Assembly: GCA_029721515.1 (NCBI GenBank)
Contig: CM056564.1
Span: 5,456,011-5,520,010, forward strand
Length of the DNA stretch: 64,000 nucleotides
Direction: 5' to 3'
From: Synanceia verrucosa
Lineage: Eukaryota > Chordata > Actinopteri > Perciformes > Synanceiidae
The notes under the pieces were generated by a model that saw only the letters and a list, made by a program, of their open reading frames with translations, was not told where the DNA came from and made no database searches. Position 1 is the first letter of the stretch, and every line of letters begins with the position of its first letter. This document shows, one piece after another, positions 48,456 through 61,369 of this stretch. The position numbers were made by a program, and so were the translations under genes.

Positions 48456-49759
48456 CCATGGTCCAGTCTGGAACCCTTCTTCAAGCCGTGATGTTACCTT
48501 CTCCCCATCTGCTAAGGGCAGCGACAGGTTAATCTGGGTTTGAAGATGCCTCTGTGGAATCAGACCTCCTTCTGTGCTTGGTTGGGTTTATTGGTTTCTA
48601 CTGTTCTTGGCTTCTGTATACTCTTTGGGACCGGGATAGGATAGGGTTGAAGGGAATCAAATGGAGGATAAACACTACAGCAGCACAGCATTAACTCCAA
48701 GAACAGGAAAAGGGTAGAGGGGCTTCTTTAGGAGTTTAAACTGAAAACTCTCTAGACTCGACCTCAAACACAAAACTAGAAAAACCCAATGCCTAGCGTC
48801 TCGGTTTAATGACACAGGACGATGGGATTATCACAAAAAAGAAGACGACCTTCTAAGATCCCTCCTGTTTCTTCTTTGTGGTATTTATTCGTGTCCTCCT
48901 CCGCTGAGTTATCCACAACTCAGTTACTGTGACTGTACCTCACTCATTTTTCATGATTTTCGTTCCTTGTTTGAGGATTCCATCTTCACAGTGACAGGAT
49001 GTGTATATGTTTCAGTGCCGCCAGAACCTACAGTGAGAAATAGAAAACACATCCTCAGCCACCAAAGTTTCACCAAAATCTTTATTTTCTCACCTGGAAT
49101 TGTGTGTTTTTTTCCCTTTCTCAAAGAAAACAGTATGATTTTACTGAGCCAACCATCACTCATAACCATGCAGCCAATATTCTGAGGTTTTTTTAAAAAA
49201 ATGAGGGATTCAAAATATTTTTGGCTGGATAGAAACCAGTATGAGAACCTGCTAGACTGACTTGGATCACCTGGATGGAAACCAGTTGACTCTACTCTTA
49301 CAGGATTGGATAGAAACCTCTGTAGACTCCCACAGTCTGTTGCTGCTCTTGACCAAGCCTTTACCCTTCCTAACCCAGACCAAGACTTTACCTACAAGGA
49401 CTTGTGCCAAATTCTCATCATGAATAACTTGTTAAAGCTTTTTTTGTTGTTGTTTTTGTTCCACCCTGGGCTGCAGGTCAGTGAATAGCAGTAAGATGAT
49501 CTGAGGAACAAATGTTAGAAGACCTCTGGATTTGTATTGGTAGGACCCATCACATCCTGGACGAATGAAGGTTGGCTCTGGAAGATCCGCGTTGATTGGG
49601 CCTGTTGCAAAAGGCCTTCAAATTAGGTCTTAACACTTCGTTCACAATTCTTCACGTTGCTCTGTATGGATGTCACATTCATCCACTGCTGGTTGGAGTA
49701 CTGAAGAACAATCACGGAGGAAAAGTTACATGAGGACTGGATTTTGGGACGTAACCTAA

Positions 49760-50309
49760 TGGCGCTTTTCCACTACACAGTAACGGCACGGCATGGTACG
49801 GCCCAGTTTTGTTGCTTTTCCATTCCAACTGAGTACCTCCTCAGCATGGGCGGGGTCATCATACGGCAGCGCGAAACTGCCGTAACTTCATTTGCATGCG
49901 ACACAGAAAGAAGAAGAACAAGAACAAGAACACAAACAATGGAGGTCAAGGAAGCGATCATGCATTTTTTTGCTCGCTCTGTGACTTTTTTTCACGCACA
50001 AAGCGAAACAAAAGAGACAGAGAAGACTCCAGGAAGTGTAAAAATAGTGAAGCAGTTGGCGGTTTTAAAAATGATGGAGTCGGGTTGTTTTTGTCTTTTA
50101 CAGTCCAGTCGGACGTCCTGCATCCAATGACGACAGTCGACCAATCAGTGGAAGGCAGTCGGCTGACGTCGCGTTTTAGTATCACTTCGGCTCGCTTGGA
50201 ACCAGGAGGAGGTAAAGAAAAAAGTACCTAGTACCAGGTACCAGTTACTAGTGGAAAAGCGCCACAACCATGTCGAGCCGTACCGTACTGTGCCTGTGGA
50301 GCAGCGCCA
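49760..50309. mobile_element. MITE with TGGCGCTTTTCCACT ends in the putative 3' UTR
   Basis: The left end is TGGCGCTTTTCCACTACACA (49760). The outer right end, GTGGAGCAGCGCCA (to 50309), is a diverged inverse of it. TAA flanks both sides (49757-49759 and 50310-50312), a 3-bp Harbinger-type duplication. A second, better-preserved inverse AGTGGAAAAGCGCCA lies inside at 50250-50264. The family is common in fish by pattern. The open frames across it are not genes. Confidence 0.82.
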
Positions 50310-53300
50310 TAAAAAGTCTGGAAAATGTCCCAGTAGCCTGTTATAACAGAAACACATGGCATATTACATCATTGGCTCTTCCTACTTTGGCAAAGACATG
50401 ACTTGAACCTACTCTGCCTCTGATTGGCTTATCCTAGTATTCCAACTCATCTAAAATCTCACTAGTCATGCCTAAACCTAACCAACCCAACCAACAAGAG
50501 CATTCAAGGCAACGAGTAGAAGCAGATTTGCAAAAATTACTAAATAAATAGTTTGAAATTTGGTTTCAGTGTGATGAAAGAATCTATTGTAAAGGAGGTG
50601 TTACAGCAACAGGATCAACATTCAATAATCAAGCTATTATTAGTGGAATTATTGTAGTTATTATTATTCTTATTATTGAGATTAGAGATGTTAGTGGGCA
50701 GTCGATGATGATGATGATTATGAGTGACCACTACCATTGTTTTTTTTTTTTTTTACTTTGATGAGTTTCAGTATGTGTTTGACTGAAGGTGTGTGTTGCA
50801 TTCAGGCCTGCTTTTGATGAATCTGATGATATTTATTTTACATGAGATAAACACACATGTACCTCTGTCGACCTTGATTACCCACACGGGGCGCCAGCTT
50901 CACTTTCAGTTTACTTCAGGGCGTTCCGTTTTTATACAAAAATAACAGAAAAAAAAACAACAAAAATATACAAATAGTGCATATTCCACAAAAGTATATT
51001 TTTACATTCGCTGTCCTGTCAGAACTGTGTTTTTTCAAATCAGGTTTTAGCAAACATATTTCCACAAAGAGCTACTTTTAAAGTCATAAGCCGCCATAAA
51101 AATTGATGACATACAGCTTTTGAACACATATTTTTTTCTAATTCCACATTTTTCTGGTATGGACAGAATGATTTTTTTTTTTGTTTTACTTACTTTAAAT
51201 AGTGGACTGAGGGAACGAGACTCACTGTGTTACGCTATCATGATGACCTCTGTAACATGAGGTCAGGCGGGACGATAGAGTAGAGAGTATCTGCTGATCA
51301 GTTCTTTACAACAAACAGATTTGTATTGATGGCAGGAAAGCCAAATCTGATTTGGAGAATTAGTTTGGGATATTTTTTGGAGTGCACACAAAGGCAGGAG
51401 CTTAAAATGACAAATAATTCATTAATCAGCTGAAGGGAGAAAAACAGGCTATCGGTATGCTCCATATTTGACTGTGTCACCTCAGTCACCATATTGTAAT
51501 TTTCAGACCTTTATCTTTCTGTGATGAAAGGAAAAAGCCTGAAGGAGACAGAGAGAGCAGAGGCAGAGCAGGTGAATTGATATTCAGGGGTGGTTTGTAT
51601 GTGCCAGCTAGGGCACGGACGAATGAGGCCGGGAATTCATTATAACGCCGTTTCAAATATTATGATTCAAGCTCACGCTCGCTGGTCTGTTACGGCTGTG
51701 GGGGAAAAGTCTTGCGGATGGAGGGGATGGAAAGGTAACGTCTCTGCAGAACGAGTGTGGGGATGAAAGGTGAACAAACGCAGGCAAGCGAGCAGCGTGG
51801 GGATCAAACTCATCAGCGTGCTCTGGGAGATCCATCCAGTCTGAGCCTGGCGCTTTCATACTTTCACACTTCTTTTCCTCCTTCAGAAAGCAGAGCAGAG
51901 CTGCAGACTGACTTGAATGATCGGACGGTGAAATTTGATTTCCAGAATGAAAACATGATTGAAGAGCAAAAATGAAATGGCCTGTTGGCAGAGAATTTTT
52001 CTGCTTTGTGGTGTCAAAAAGGAAAAGTCAGATTAAAATAATGTTCATACAGGTACACATTCTAGCCCATTATGGCTAAAGTACTTCTGATCCCTTATCT
52101 AAATCGTCTACCAGTTTTTAAATTGATTCATTCCTTCCCGGCAGCTATTCGTTTATCTCATTTAAATGAAAATAAACTTGCAGAGACTTGAAACTTTGTT
52201 CAAAATGGAGATGGAAATTTTGACGTACATGGATGTGAAAATGAATCATTCTTCGACCAACATATTGATTGAAATGCTCCTAGCAGTCAGGCACTACCAG
52301 TTAATGTGGAACTAAATGATGAAGTGGGAATTCAGGCTCATTATCAGGCTACCTGACACATTCTGCAGATACATAATTCAACCGTGTCGACATTTAGACA
52401 ACTTAATTTTAGTCACCGTTACATGATCACATTATGCAGCCCTCAGCAGGGGCGATCCCAACAACTGTCAGTGAGTTTAAGCATCTTCAGAGTAACAATA
52501 TAGTGCGAGATGATTACTAATGGCTTCCAGTTGGATTTCACACCTCATGAACAGCTTATAGTGTGGGCTCTGAACTGTTTGAACACATGCTAATAGCTGT
52601 CATTAAGTCATGTTACCACCCACCATCCACCTGTTAAAAACACCTGTGTGGAAATGCACTCCTAATGTTCATGTTTGCATTCCTTCTTTTCCCGATTTTC
52701 TGACATTTGGTGAAAAGTACTGTCAGAAAAGCTTTTCAAAGAAGTTTTTTCAGCTGCACAAGAAGTTTTTATGCTCCTTTGAGGTAGTATTGCTTTTGTT
52801 GCAAAAAGAGCTACGCTCTAAATGGGATGAATAGGATTCAGTTGCAGGAAACACTTAACTCACATTATGAATCTTTATAGCCTTTTCTTTTTCATTTCAA
52901 AAACTCAATTAGCCCCATTGACTATTTTAAATGTTAACCGTGATGGATTATGCATCTCTAGCAGGTTTCAAGTCAGTGCAGTCCACTCTCTTCCTCATGG
53001 CTGAGCCTTAATTATATTAATGTGGTTCAAGGTTCTGTTAGATTTCAGTGGGTCATTCGTCTGTGAGTAAAAGTGACCATCACCCAAAGTCCATCTGCAC
53101 TGAAATGAATGAACCTCTAGTTTCATGTCTCTGCATGTTGATTTTTACAGAAATGAAGAGAAACGAATGGTTGAAAAGTGGAAGGATGGAAACCTTAAAA
53201 CTGATGGGGGGTTTCTAAAATGACTAAACATGAACTGGTCCAGTTTACATGACCATCACATTGAGATGTCAGTCAGGCTCTGCAGCAGTGAGGTCACATC

Positions 53301-54163
53301 TAATTGGATTAAGATATTTATTGGATGCCATTTCCCTGAAGCAAATTACCTTTAAGCATTCAAAGCATCATTTGAATGGAGATTTTAATTGACTGTTCAC
53401 CTCAATTCTGTGTCATTCGTGAAGACATCTGATTAAAATAGACAAGGCCTTCCCTTTCTTCTGTTGCCATAGACACCAGCAAACAGTCTTACCATGATAT
53501 GTTGATCATTTTCATTCTTCATGATTCATTTGCACTTAGTTTTTGTTGCCGTTGAGATAATATGACATTGTGCCTTTACGTTTCACCGAACAGCCTGATG
53601 TCCTAAAAATTACTTTCCCATACAAGCCACACTGTAGTTTTTTTTTAAGCATTTTTTTGTTTGCTTTTGTTTCAATTAGCGACATAAACTCTGTGTTTAA
53701 AACTGCCACTGTAACCCAGGAGAATATATATTTTCACTTCAAAGTGTAATTGAGAAAGCAGTTTAGTTGTGTGGGAATGTTCAACAGGGACAGGGTTGCA
53801 CCGAAGTGTTGTTTTTCTTTCTCTGTATCTAGTCACTTTATTTGAAGTCTTTGTATACTGTTAAAATGTGCTCTGTTGTGTTAATTAGCTGCCACACCGG
53901 GAACAGATGAGATGTTCTGTTCTGCTGAGGGTTTCTGTGTCCCCTTTAAATAGACACGACGAAGAGAAAACACCTTCTTTTCCTTCAGTGGCACAGATGC
54001 AGCTGTCTAGAAACAGACACTTCAGACACGCTAAATGTACTGATGAAAGCATCGTCCTATTCTTGATGTACAGCCACAAAACAGCCAGTGTGTCCAACAA
54101 AATGTGATCCAACTGTACACACTTTCAGGATCACTTAAACAAGTTGACTGGTGTTGGAAATTA

Positions 54164-55253
54164 CGAAGCCCCGGACATGACATGGTCAAAAAAAATTAAA
54201 TTGTGGCCACAATATAGCTATAACATGCACACAAAATACTATTTCGTGGCCACAAAATAGTAAATTGTGGCCAAGAAATACTAATTCGTGGCCACAAAAT
54301 AGTAAATTGTGGCCAAGAAATACTAATTCGTGGCCACGAAGTAAGTACAACGTTCGCACGAAATACTAATTTGTGGCCACGAAGTGTGTATAACTTCAGT
54401 AAAGTTAGAAAGATATTGGCATATTCGAACTTCCGGGATCAATACGTCAAATACAATATGATTGAAAGATGCAAACGATGCATTTCTGCAATGTTGATGA
54501 GGCATATGATGAGCTACAACCGTATTTTTACCGAAACGATCCGTCCCGGTGCTCCACAGAAAACATTGCTCCCAATGAGCAGCGGCCGTTGCGGAGACGG
54601 CCCAGGGACCGTCTACAAAGTGCAACACAAAACGAAAAATATTTAATAACTTATACATTAATAATGTAGCTATAAATATTCATTATTACTACAACCAACA
54701 ATAAAGAATATTAATCCCATAAAAATCAGTCAATAATTAATAAAAAATACATTAATTAACTTTTTTTTTTACAAAATATGTGTTGTAGTATCAGCGGCAT
54801 GAGTTGAGATGTATCGGAGGTAAATCTGATGAAGCTACAGTTATTAATGTATAAGTTATTGAATATTTTTCAATAACTTACATTATTTTAAGTTATATTA
54901 TTTTTATTTTTATATCATTTTTTTTCGGTAAAACTACGGTTGTAGCTCATCATATGCCTCATCAACATTGCAGAAATGCATCGTTTGCATCTTTCGATCA
55001 TATTGTATTTGACGTATTGATCCCGGAAGTTCGAATCTGCCAGTATCTTTCTAACTTTACTGAAGTTATACACACTTCGTGGCCACAAATTAGTATTTCG
55101 TGCGCACGTTGTACTTATTTCGTGGCCACGAATTAGTATTTCGTGGCCACAAAATAGTAAATTGTGGCCACGAAATAGTATTTCGTGCGCACGTTATAGC
55201 TATATTGTGGCCACAATTTATATTTTTTTGACCATGTCATGTCCGGGGCTCTG
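54164..55253. mobile_element. 1.09-kb foldback (long inverted repeat) transposon, unassigned
   Basis: The left arm 54164-54536 (373 nt) and right arm 54923-55253 (331 nt) are reverse complements at high identity. The left arm is longer by exactly one 42-nt unit, present twice at 54252-54335. TA flanks both sides (54162-54163, 55254-55255), and the ends read C(G/A)(A/G)AGCCCCGGACATGAC. The arms carry many copies of the palindrome GTGGCCAC. The centre has a further inverted pair (about 54643-54670 against 54836-54863). No transposase is present; the superfamily is not assigned. Confidence 0.9.
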
Positions 55254-56327
55254 TAGGAAACAGATGCAGTTTAGCTAATATTTCTGCTTGATTAGAAAAA
55301 ATGAGTTGTTTTTCACTTCAGTAATGTTAATTTTGAGATTGTTTGAGGATAATATTTTTGGCTTATTGCCTGAAATAATAACATTAATTTGATCTGGTAG
55401 AAGCTAGGAAGTGAAACATATTCAGCTGGTTCAGTCAAAGCCAGCAGAAGCCAAACAGCAGGAAATTGGATTCTGTTCCATCGTGGACACGCAGGAGGTT
55501 GAATTTGTGCCTCTGATCAGATTTTGCCGCCGATCTTTCAGGGAACGCTTATGCATAATTTCTGATTATGACACTTCTTTGTCAGGCAGTGACAGGGACG
55601 AAGCATTCATCTACATCTTCTTTGTTCATATTAAAATGAGTCGATCCCATGGCACCAAAGAGCAGCCCATAGCAGACGGGCAGTTCTGGACCTGGTTTTC
55701 ATCATTACAGCACATGTCACACTCATTTAGACTCAAGTGTTTTTGCATATTTTAGTCTGCATTATTTAAGTCATGTTACTGTAAATCATTTTCTAAATCC
55801 TACCAAAGTGTTTGGGGGTTTCCTTCCATGATGCAGCCACTAGCCATTAGCTAGAAAATTGCCGACATGTTGACTGATGGATGTGCTGGATGAGGAATAG
55901 CTGGCTGCTTGACAGAAAGTATGTGATCTGATGTTAAGGCATTGAAGCATCCCAGAATACTGACCGAGCAGTTGTATACAGTCAAACTCATCATTCAGTG
56001 AGTAAAGTGCAAAATATCATTTTGTCAAGAGAACGAGAAGGAACGGTTGTTTCATTTTGATCAGCATAAATGGATATTGTTCTGTTTATCGTTACATAGT
56101 GAATCACAAACCAAACTTTTCTGTCTCAGTACCAAGGCTTTAGTTCAGCAGTCTAACCCCGGCTTCTAACAACCACATGTTCTTTCTTTTTCTTGTCAGC
56201 TCTACATGTGTATTTTAAAGTGGAGAAAAGCATCGCTGCAGCAGAACTACATTACAGAACGTTGCTTTTTTTTACAGTGTACAGTTCCACTAGAGTAGTA
56301 GTAACTTTTTTATAATCAAATTTAATA

Positions 56328-56329
<2 letters not shown>

Positions 56330-56361
<32 letters not shown>
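56330..56361 (+). repeat. (ATT)n microsatellite
   Basis: An ATT run of about 10 units within the putative 3' UTR. Confidence 0.93.
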
Positions 56362-56363
<2 letters not shown>

Positions 56364-56694
56364 TTTATTTCGAGTGTTCTTTAAAACTATTATTTATAAC
56401 CGTGTGATATTTCTGCAAATGTAAATTTAGTTTAGCAAAGAACAAAATGAAAAAGAGGACTGAAGCACCATTCAGACTTTTTCTTTCTTTTCATTTGTTG
56501 CCTTAAAAAAGGTTCCAGTATTTTTTTTTTTAATTGTAGAATTTATTTTATTTTTTTTACATTTCTTAATGAAACATTTCAATGGTTGGTTACCTTAATG
56601 GGTCACACAGTCACCATCACTTTTTGTTCTTTATTTTCAGTCTAAATTATGTAGATTAATGGCATCTATGCAGTTATCCTTTCTAACTATAACC

Positions 56695-56702
56695 TGTATA
56701 TA
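56695..56702 (+). promoter_or_regulatory. Pumilio response element-like site
   Basis: TGTATATA fits the Pumilio consensus UGUANAUA, about 1 kb upstream of the candidate poly(A) signal. An 8-mer can occur by chance. Confidence 0.35.
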
Positions 56703-57553
56703 TTGACAGACATGTCCTGAGGGGCTGTGATGTTTTGAAGTATTGGTTTAACGCCTCACCTGCCATCTGGAGCCAGGAAATCCTAATTTGGGCAAAGATG
56801 GCAGAGTCTGGGTGGAGCTGAGGTGTTGTTCATTTGTATCATGTTGCTTAAGATAGATATTCCATCACAGCACACATTTAGTTAATTTCATAATGGACTA
56901 CAGCGTGCAGAAACACACCAGGATGATGTCCTCTATCAGTAAAGGCTTGTGAACTCGTCTTATGGTGACTGTGTGAAACTCAGAACCACTAACCAGACCT
57001 GATAAGGTGGAAACTGTTGAGCCTCGGCTCCTGCATTTCAAAGGGAAACTCAACTTCATTAACTTCTTTCTTTGGGTGCTTCACTCCTGTGTGGGAATCC
57101 ATTGAGGATCAAAAAGGGACAAATTACACAGTCAAAAAAGACCAGGTGAAGTTGGTCATGGATGTGCTGACTTTGAAAGTGGCCTGATGTTGGTGTGAAA
57201 TCGACTCACTCAGCTCCAAACCTGACAGTTTTAGGCCGAAGGCTTACAAAAAAAGAAAAAGAAAATAATGGGGGTAGAAAAAAAAAGTAGAAAATGATTT
57301 GGACCTCATCTCGTCGGGGTGAAAGGGGCCAAATTAAAACGGCCCTTATCTCCTCTCACACAGACAATTACTTCATTTCCAGAACATCGTTGTTGGACAG
57401 AGGAGCCGAAAGACGGACTTCTCTCAGTAAATACAGCTTAACATCACCCTTTAAAAAAAGGTCCAATCCTAGAGTCATTATAACCAAATTAGCTTAGTGA
57501 CTGCAATATTTAAGAATTTTTATTTGATGTCCATTTCAGTGAGGGGGGAAAAA

Positions 57554-57583
57554 GATGATGATGATGATGATGATGATGATGAA
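57554..57583 (+). repeat. (GAT)n microsatellite
   Basis: A GAT/ATG triplet run about 115 nt upstream of the candidate poly(A) signal. Confidence 0.93.
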
Positions 57584-57697
57584 GTTTCTATCCACAATGT
57601 TGTATACAATTGCTGGTTTTGTAATGCACTGTAGAACAGTCCCATGGTCCTTTTTTATAGAAATGTTATTTCAATGGTGCATTCTTTTTGTTTGATA

Positions 57698-57703
57698 AAT
57701 AAA
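57698..57703 (+). terminator. neo1: Candidate neo1 poly(A) signal AATAAA
   Basis: A canonical AATAAA in GATAAATAAAGTTTTG, followed about 17 nt later by a CA-containing stretch (ACAAAATCAAACTCC) and then a GT-containing region (CTGTGTGATTAG). Spacing suits cleavage near 57715-57725. Confidence 0.6.
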
Positions 57704-58823
57704 GTTTTGATACAAAATCAAACTCCCTGTGTGATTAGTATTCATGTCAGTCAACACCGAGGGTGACCTGAGTAAACAGAGGACAAGTGAAAAGGACAGC
57801 CATCAGTGTTGGCCAGAACCATGGACATATTTGAGACGTACACCCATTGGTTGGTTGCATACATTCATTGTGCTACTGTATTTCACTGTCTGCTGATCCC
57901 TGATTGGCTGGTGCTCTCACACTACTGCAGCCCCCTCATGACTCTTTTTATGAGCGGTAGATTCACAACAGTCAATGTGAGTACTAGTGGTGGAGGTAGT
58001 GCAGTGGCAGGACGACATAGTGAGGTATGAGGTGAAAACAGGACAATGAGGAGAGGAAAATCAGCTGGAAAGAGTAACAAGAAAAGGGAGGAAATTAGAT
58101 TTGCTTCCTGGTGACAGCTGTCTATGATGTGCTCCCAGCTCACAAAAAGCTGCACCAGTGTCTTGGAGAAGACTCAGCATGTGTAACAGCAACAAACCTA
58201 AAACACATCCTGCAATAACAGCCTCCATCCTCAGTCAGGGAGAATACATATGGACTCATAACCATGTCCTGAACGCTTTAGCAGTCATTGTGGAGAAGGA
58301 AAGGCTGAAAACACAACTCTCTTCCCCTCTCAACTGGAAGAACTATCATTTTCTTGGGATGGGAGGACCACACAGCATCATCCTCAGCTACAGACTCATT
58401 GTCAACCATGTTGGGTTCAGCCTCTGATTGGCAGATGGTCAATGGCCCCACCTGAAATAGCCACCACAACCCACAGACCAGATTTAGTATTATACTCCAG
58501 TCGTCTGAAGAGCACAATCATCGCTGAACTCATCGTGCCCTGGAAAGAGTCGGTCTGTGAAGGATTTGAACGAAACAACTAAAACACACAGAGCTGAGCA
58601 CAGATGCCAAACAACAGATCCTGCCAGTGGAGGCTGCATCAAGAGTAAACTGAGAGGATTGGGAGTGTGAGGCCAGGTACAACGGTCAGCATTAAAAACC
58701 TCTTAGAGACAGCCTGGTTATGGATGAGGAGAGGAGAAAGCTCAGTTTGGGCTCAAAGTATCATCACACTGGCCAGGCATGGAGGGCCTGCACCTGCAAC
58801 ACCAGGACACTTTGTTCAGCAGG

Positions 58824-59446
58824 TTAAAGGGGAAGTTCTGTTTTTTAAAATTGGACCTTATATCTGGGATAAAATACTGTCATTTACTCACCCATTTCAC
58901 TTTGGAGTCATTTGGAGTATTTCTGATGATATTTGGATTTGATGATATCATTTAACAGGAGTGAATGGGGCACTGAAATGCAGCCAGTAAATGACACAAA
59001 CTTGACCATTTCTCAAATGACAGACGATAACAAGATGTTAATGTTTAATAAGATGTTCAACACTATTACTATTCTCATTTGAGTTTGGAGTTGTCCATAA
59101 CTTGAGAAAATGCAATCTGTAAACAGACTCTACGTCCCGTGTGTCATAGTTTACTGAGGACCACTAGTGCCCACTTATGTGGCCTTCACTTATTTGTGAT
59201 GTTGTCACATACAATACAATACAATAGTGTAGTATAATCTTATTGTCTGCTATTTGAGCAATGAACAAGTTTGTGTCATTTACTGGCTGCATTTCTGTGT
59301 CCCCCTTCACTCCTGTTAAATGCATATCATCAATCCAAATATCATCAGAAATACATATCATCAGTGATATGGTTGAGTAAATGATTATTTTAGATTTTAT
59401 CCCAGAAATAACATCAAATTTGTAAAAAACAGAACTTCCCCTTTAA
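58824..59446. mobile_element. MITE with TTAA flanks
   Basis: TTAA + AGGGGAAGTTCTGTTTTT at the left (58824) is inverted at the right as ACAGAACTTCCCCT + TTAA (to 59446). Subterminal sequence is also inverted: CTGGCTGCATTTC near 59284-59296 against GAAATGCAGCCAG near 58975-58987. The TTAA duplication suggests a piggyBac- or Kolobok-type element. No coding capacity. Confidence 0.83.
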
Positions 59447-59536
59447 GTATAGAAGCTATCTTAACTAAGTCTTTGATACCATAGTTTCATACAACAGCAC
59501 TCTCCTAGGTGAAAGTCCTGTGTCTATTCATCACTA

Positions 59537-59998
59537 AGTATGTTGACATGCAATCTAAGCCAAGCTATTTGTAATAACCAAGCTAAGGATTTAACTGGAG
59601 TTTCTGAGAAATCCCAATCTACATGCACGGCAAGAGAATCAGATAATTGAGTGAGGTACGTTTGACTCTGAGGCACTAGGTGGCGGTACACGCCCTTTAG
59701 CGTTGGCATTCTTCCGGTTCTTCTGCTACTGTGTTGTTGTCATCCTGCTTCCGTGGTCTTGTCACTTCCGGAAGGGGAGTGCCCAGGCCAGTCAATAACC
59801 CGGCTAAGCGTGGTTTGCATATACCTGCCAAAAAAGCATGACTTAGAATCACATTATCTGGCACGAATAGTCTGATTATAAAAACTCCAGTTCGGTTCTA
59901 CTACAGTCCGAAAAAGGTGTATATATGGCTTTTAAAACTTCAATATTAGCCGGACTAAGGCAATAAGTCAAATTTCTCTAAGTGCATGTAAACGTACT
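59537..59998. mobile_element. Candidate MITE with AGTA(T/C)GTTTACATGCA ends
   Basis: The left end AGTATGTTGACATGCA (59537-59552) is inverted at the right end (59983-59998) with two mismatches. The interior has several CCGGTTC/AATCGG-like words. The end motif occurs in fish MITEs by pattern. No duplication was read. Confidence 0.65.
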
Positions 59999-60314
59999 GT
60001 GTCCACAACAACCTCCTCCTTATGTGGACTTTACTGTACAGCTGACGTCTTCCTTTATTCCCACTGAAACTACAGTGACACGGGGCATCAGTAGGAGTGT
60101 GGAGTGCTGAACTGACAGCAGTAAGTGTTCTGTTAATACTATATTTATTATATATAGTACATACACACAGTATAGCTTCAAAACTTCTACAACTTTTTCA
60201 GTAGAAACTTAATTAGTACAGCTACTTGTTTTTAAAGTGTTTACTTTACTCCAGTTTCTGGCTACATGCTCTCAGATTTTGAAGTTGTTGAAAAGAGTTT
60301 GTCTTTTTGTGGAC

Positions 60315-60578
60315 ATGGTGAACTTTGGGACAGTACAGATAGAGAAGGACGTCTTCGAGCAGTGCTACTGTCTCCTCTGTATGGAGACTGACGAGCTGCC
60401 AGCTGCTGTCTGTAGGCTGACGAGGCGGATGAATGAAGCGTGTGGTGAGCTGGTTGTTAGCGCAGGACGAGGCTGCAGAATAAACTATCTGACAGCTCGT
60501 CTCCTCTCTCCACGCCGAGACGTCAGCCTCCATCTGCTGTCTGCCAGCCTGATGGATGCCGCCAACCAGACAAAGTGA
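60315..60578 (+). CDS. Uncharacterised open frame (doubtful)
   Basis: The frame from the ATG at 60315 runs 87 codons: MVNFGTVQIEKDVFEQCYCL, LCMETDELPAAVCRLTRRMN, and ends SLMDAANQTK with a stop at 60576-60578. Base composition is more GC-rich and codon-like than the flanks. I recognise no domain, signal peptide or membrane segment. The frame stays open upstream to 60237, and no splice context or promoter is evident. It could be an exon of an unknown gene, a processed fragment or chance. Confidence 0.15.
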   Translation: MVNFGTVQIEKDVFEQCYCLLCMETDELPAAVCRLTRRMNEACGELVVSAGRGCRINYLTARLLSPRRDVSLHLLSASLMDAANQTK

Positions 60579-61369
60579 TTAGATGATTAAAAAAAAAAAA
60601 ATTCAAAGGCTGCATCAGGACAAGAGGAAACTGAATCTTAATTTAAGATGAGATGAGAAACGGTTTAATACAGGGATGTCAAACTCAAATAAACAGTGAG
60701 CCAGAAAAAAAAAACTGGCCAAGGCTGTTGAAATTAGTGCATTAATGCAAATTAATTCATCATCAAACTCACCTGCAGCTCAGAATGACTCAGAATGTCT
60801 GTGGCACACAGTTGGTCCAAGTAGAGTTACCTTCGCACAAATCTCTCTCTCTTTCACTTTTCCATTCCGTCCATTTCATGTTACAAATTCGTACTTTAAC
60901 AATGCTCTTGGATTATTTGTTTTGTTAGCCCGATTCTCTAGTTGGAAGCCCCAAGAACACACACTAGAGAAATCTGTTAAAGAAGCAGTTCACAGATATT
61001 TATTCAGGTATGGTAGCGCTGGGCTCTGAATGACAAAGATCTGGAAGGATCTCAGCCATAGAGAGCCCTGAACCCTGAGTTCAGGTCACATTTATCTTCT
61101 TGGACAGGGACTGTCCTGTACAGAGAGGTTGGACTGTCACCAACAGAGTGTAATTGGCCAGTTATCATCAACATGAGCAGGTCAACCACTGCTCATGTGG
61201 TATCTTGAACATGTGATACTGTGTGTGTGTGAGTGTGTGAGTGTGTGTTGTGAGTCAGGTGTGTATCTATTGTGACAGACCTAACTGCCAGACTAAGAAC
61301 ATCCTGTCATAAAAATTACATTGTGATTAACTAAGAACATACAGGCATTGATATGAACTGAAATGGTTC

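Larger units (their letters stand above)
48380..57720 (+). other. neo1: Candidate long neo1 3' UTR
   Basis: After the stop codon no further exon, splice-bounded frame or promoter is recognised before a good polyadenylation site at 57698-57703. Read literally, this gives a 9.3 kb UTR. It contains a CCCAG/CCTAG tandem stretch (48400-48455), a 550-bp MITE (49760-50309), a 1.09-kb inverted-repeat element (54164-55253), a Pumilio-type site (56695-56702) and ATT and GAT triplet runs. Earlier AATAAA hexamers at 50543-50548 and 52171-52176 could produce shorter transcripts, so the true end is uncertain. Confidence 0.5.

Noticed and set aside
49744..50231. Open frames of 111-128 codons
   Set aside because: They are contained in a MITE present widely in fish by pattern; no transposase similarity.
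54323..54658. Open frames on both strands in the 54.3-54.7 kb and 54.95-55.14 kb regions
   Set aside because: They lie in the arms and centre of the foldback element; the right-arm frame repeats a left-arm frame because the arms are inverse copies.
60315..60578. Possible exon of a neighbouring gene
   Set aside because: Listed only at low confidence: codon-like composition, but no recognised domain or convincing splice context.
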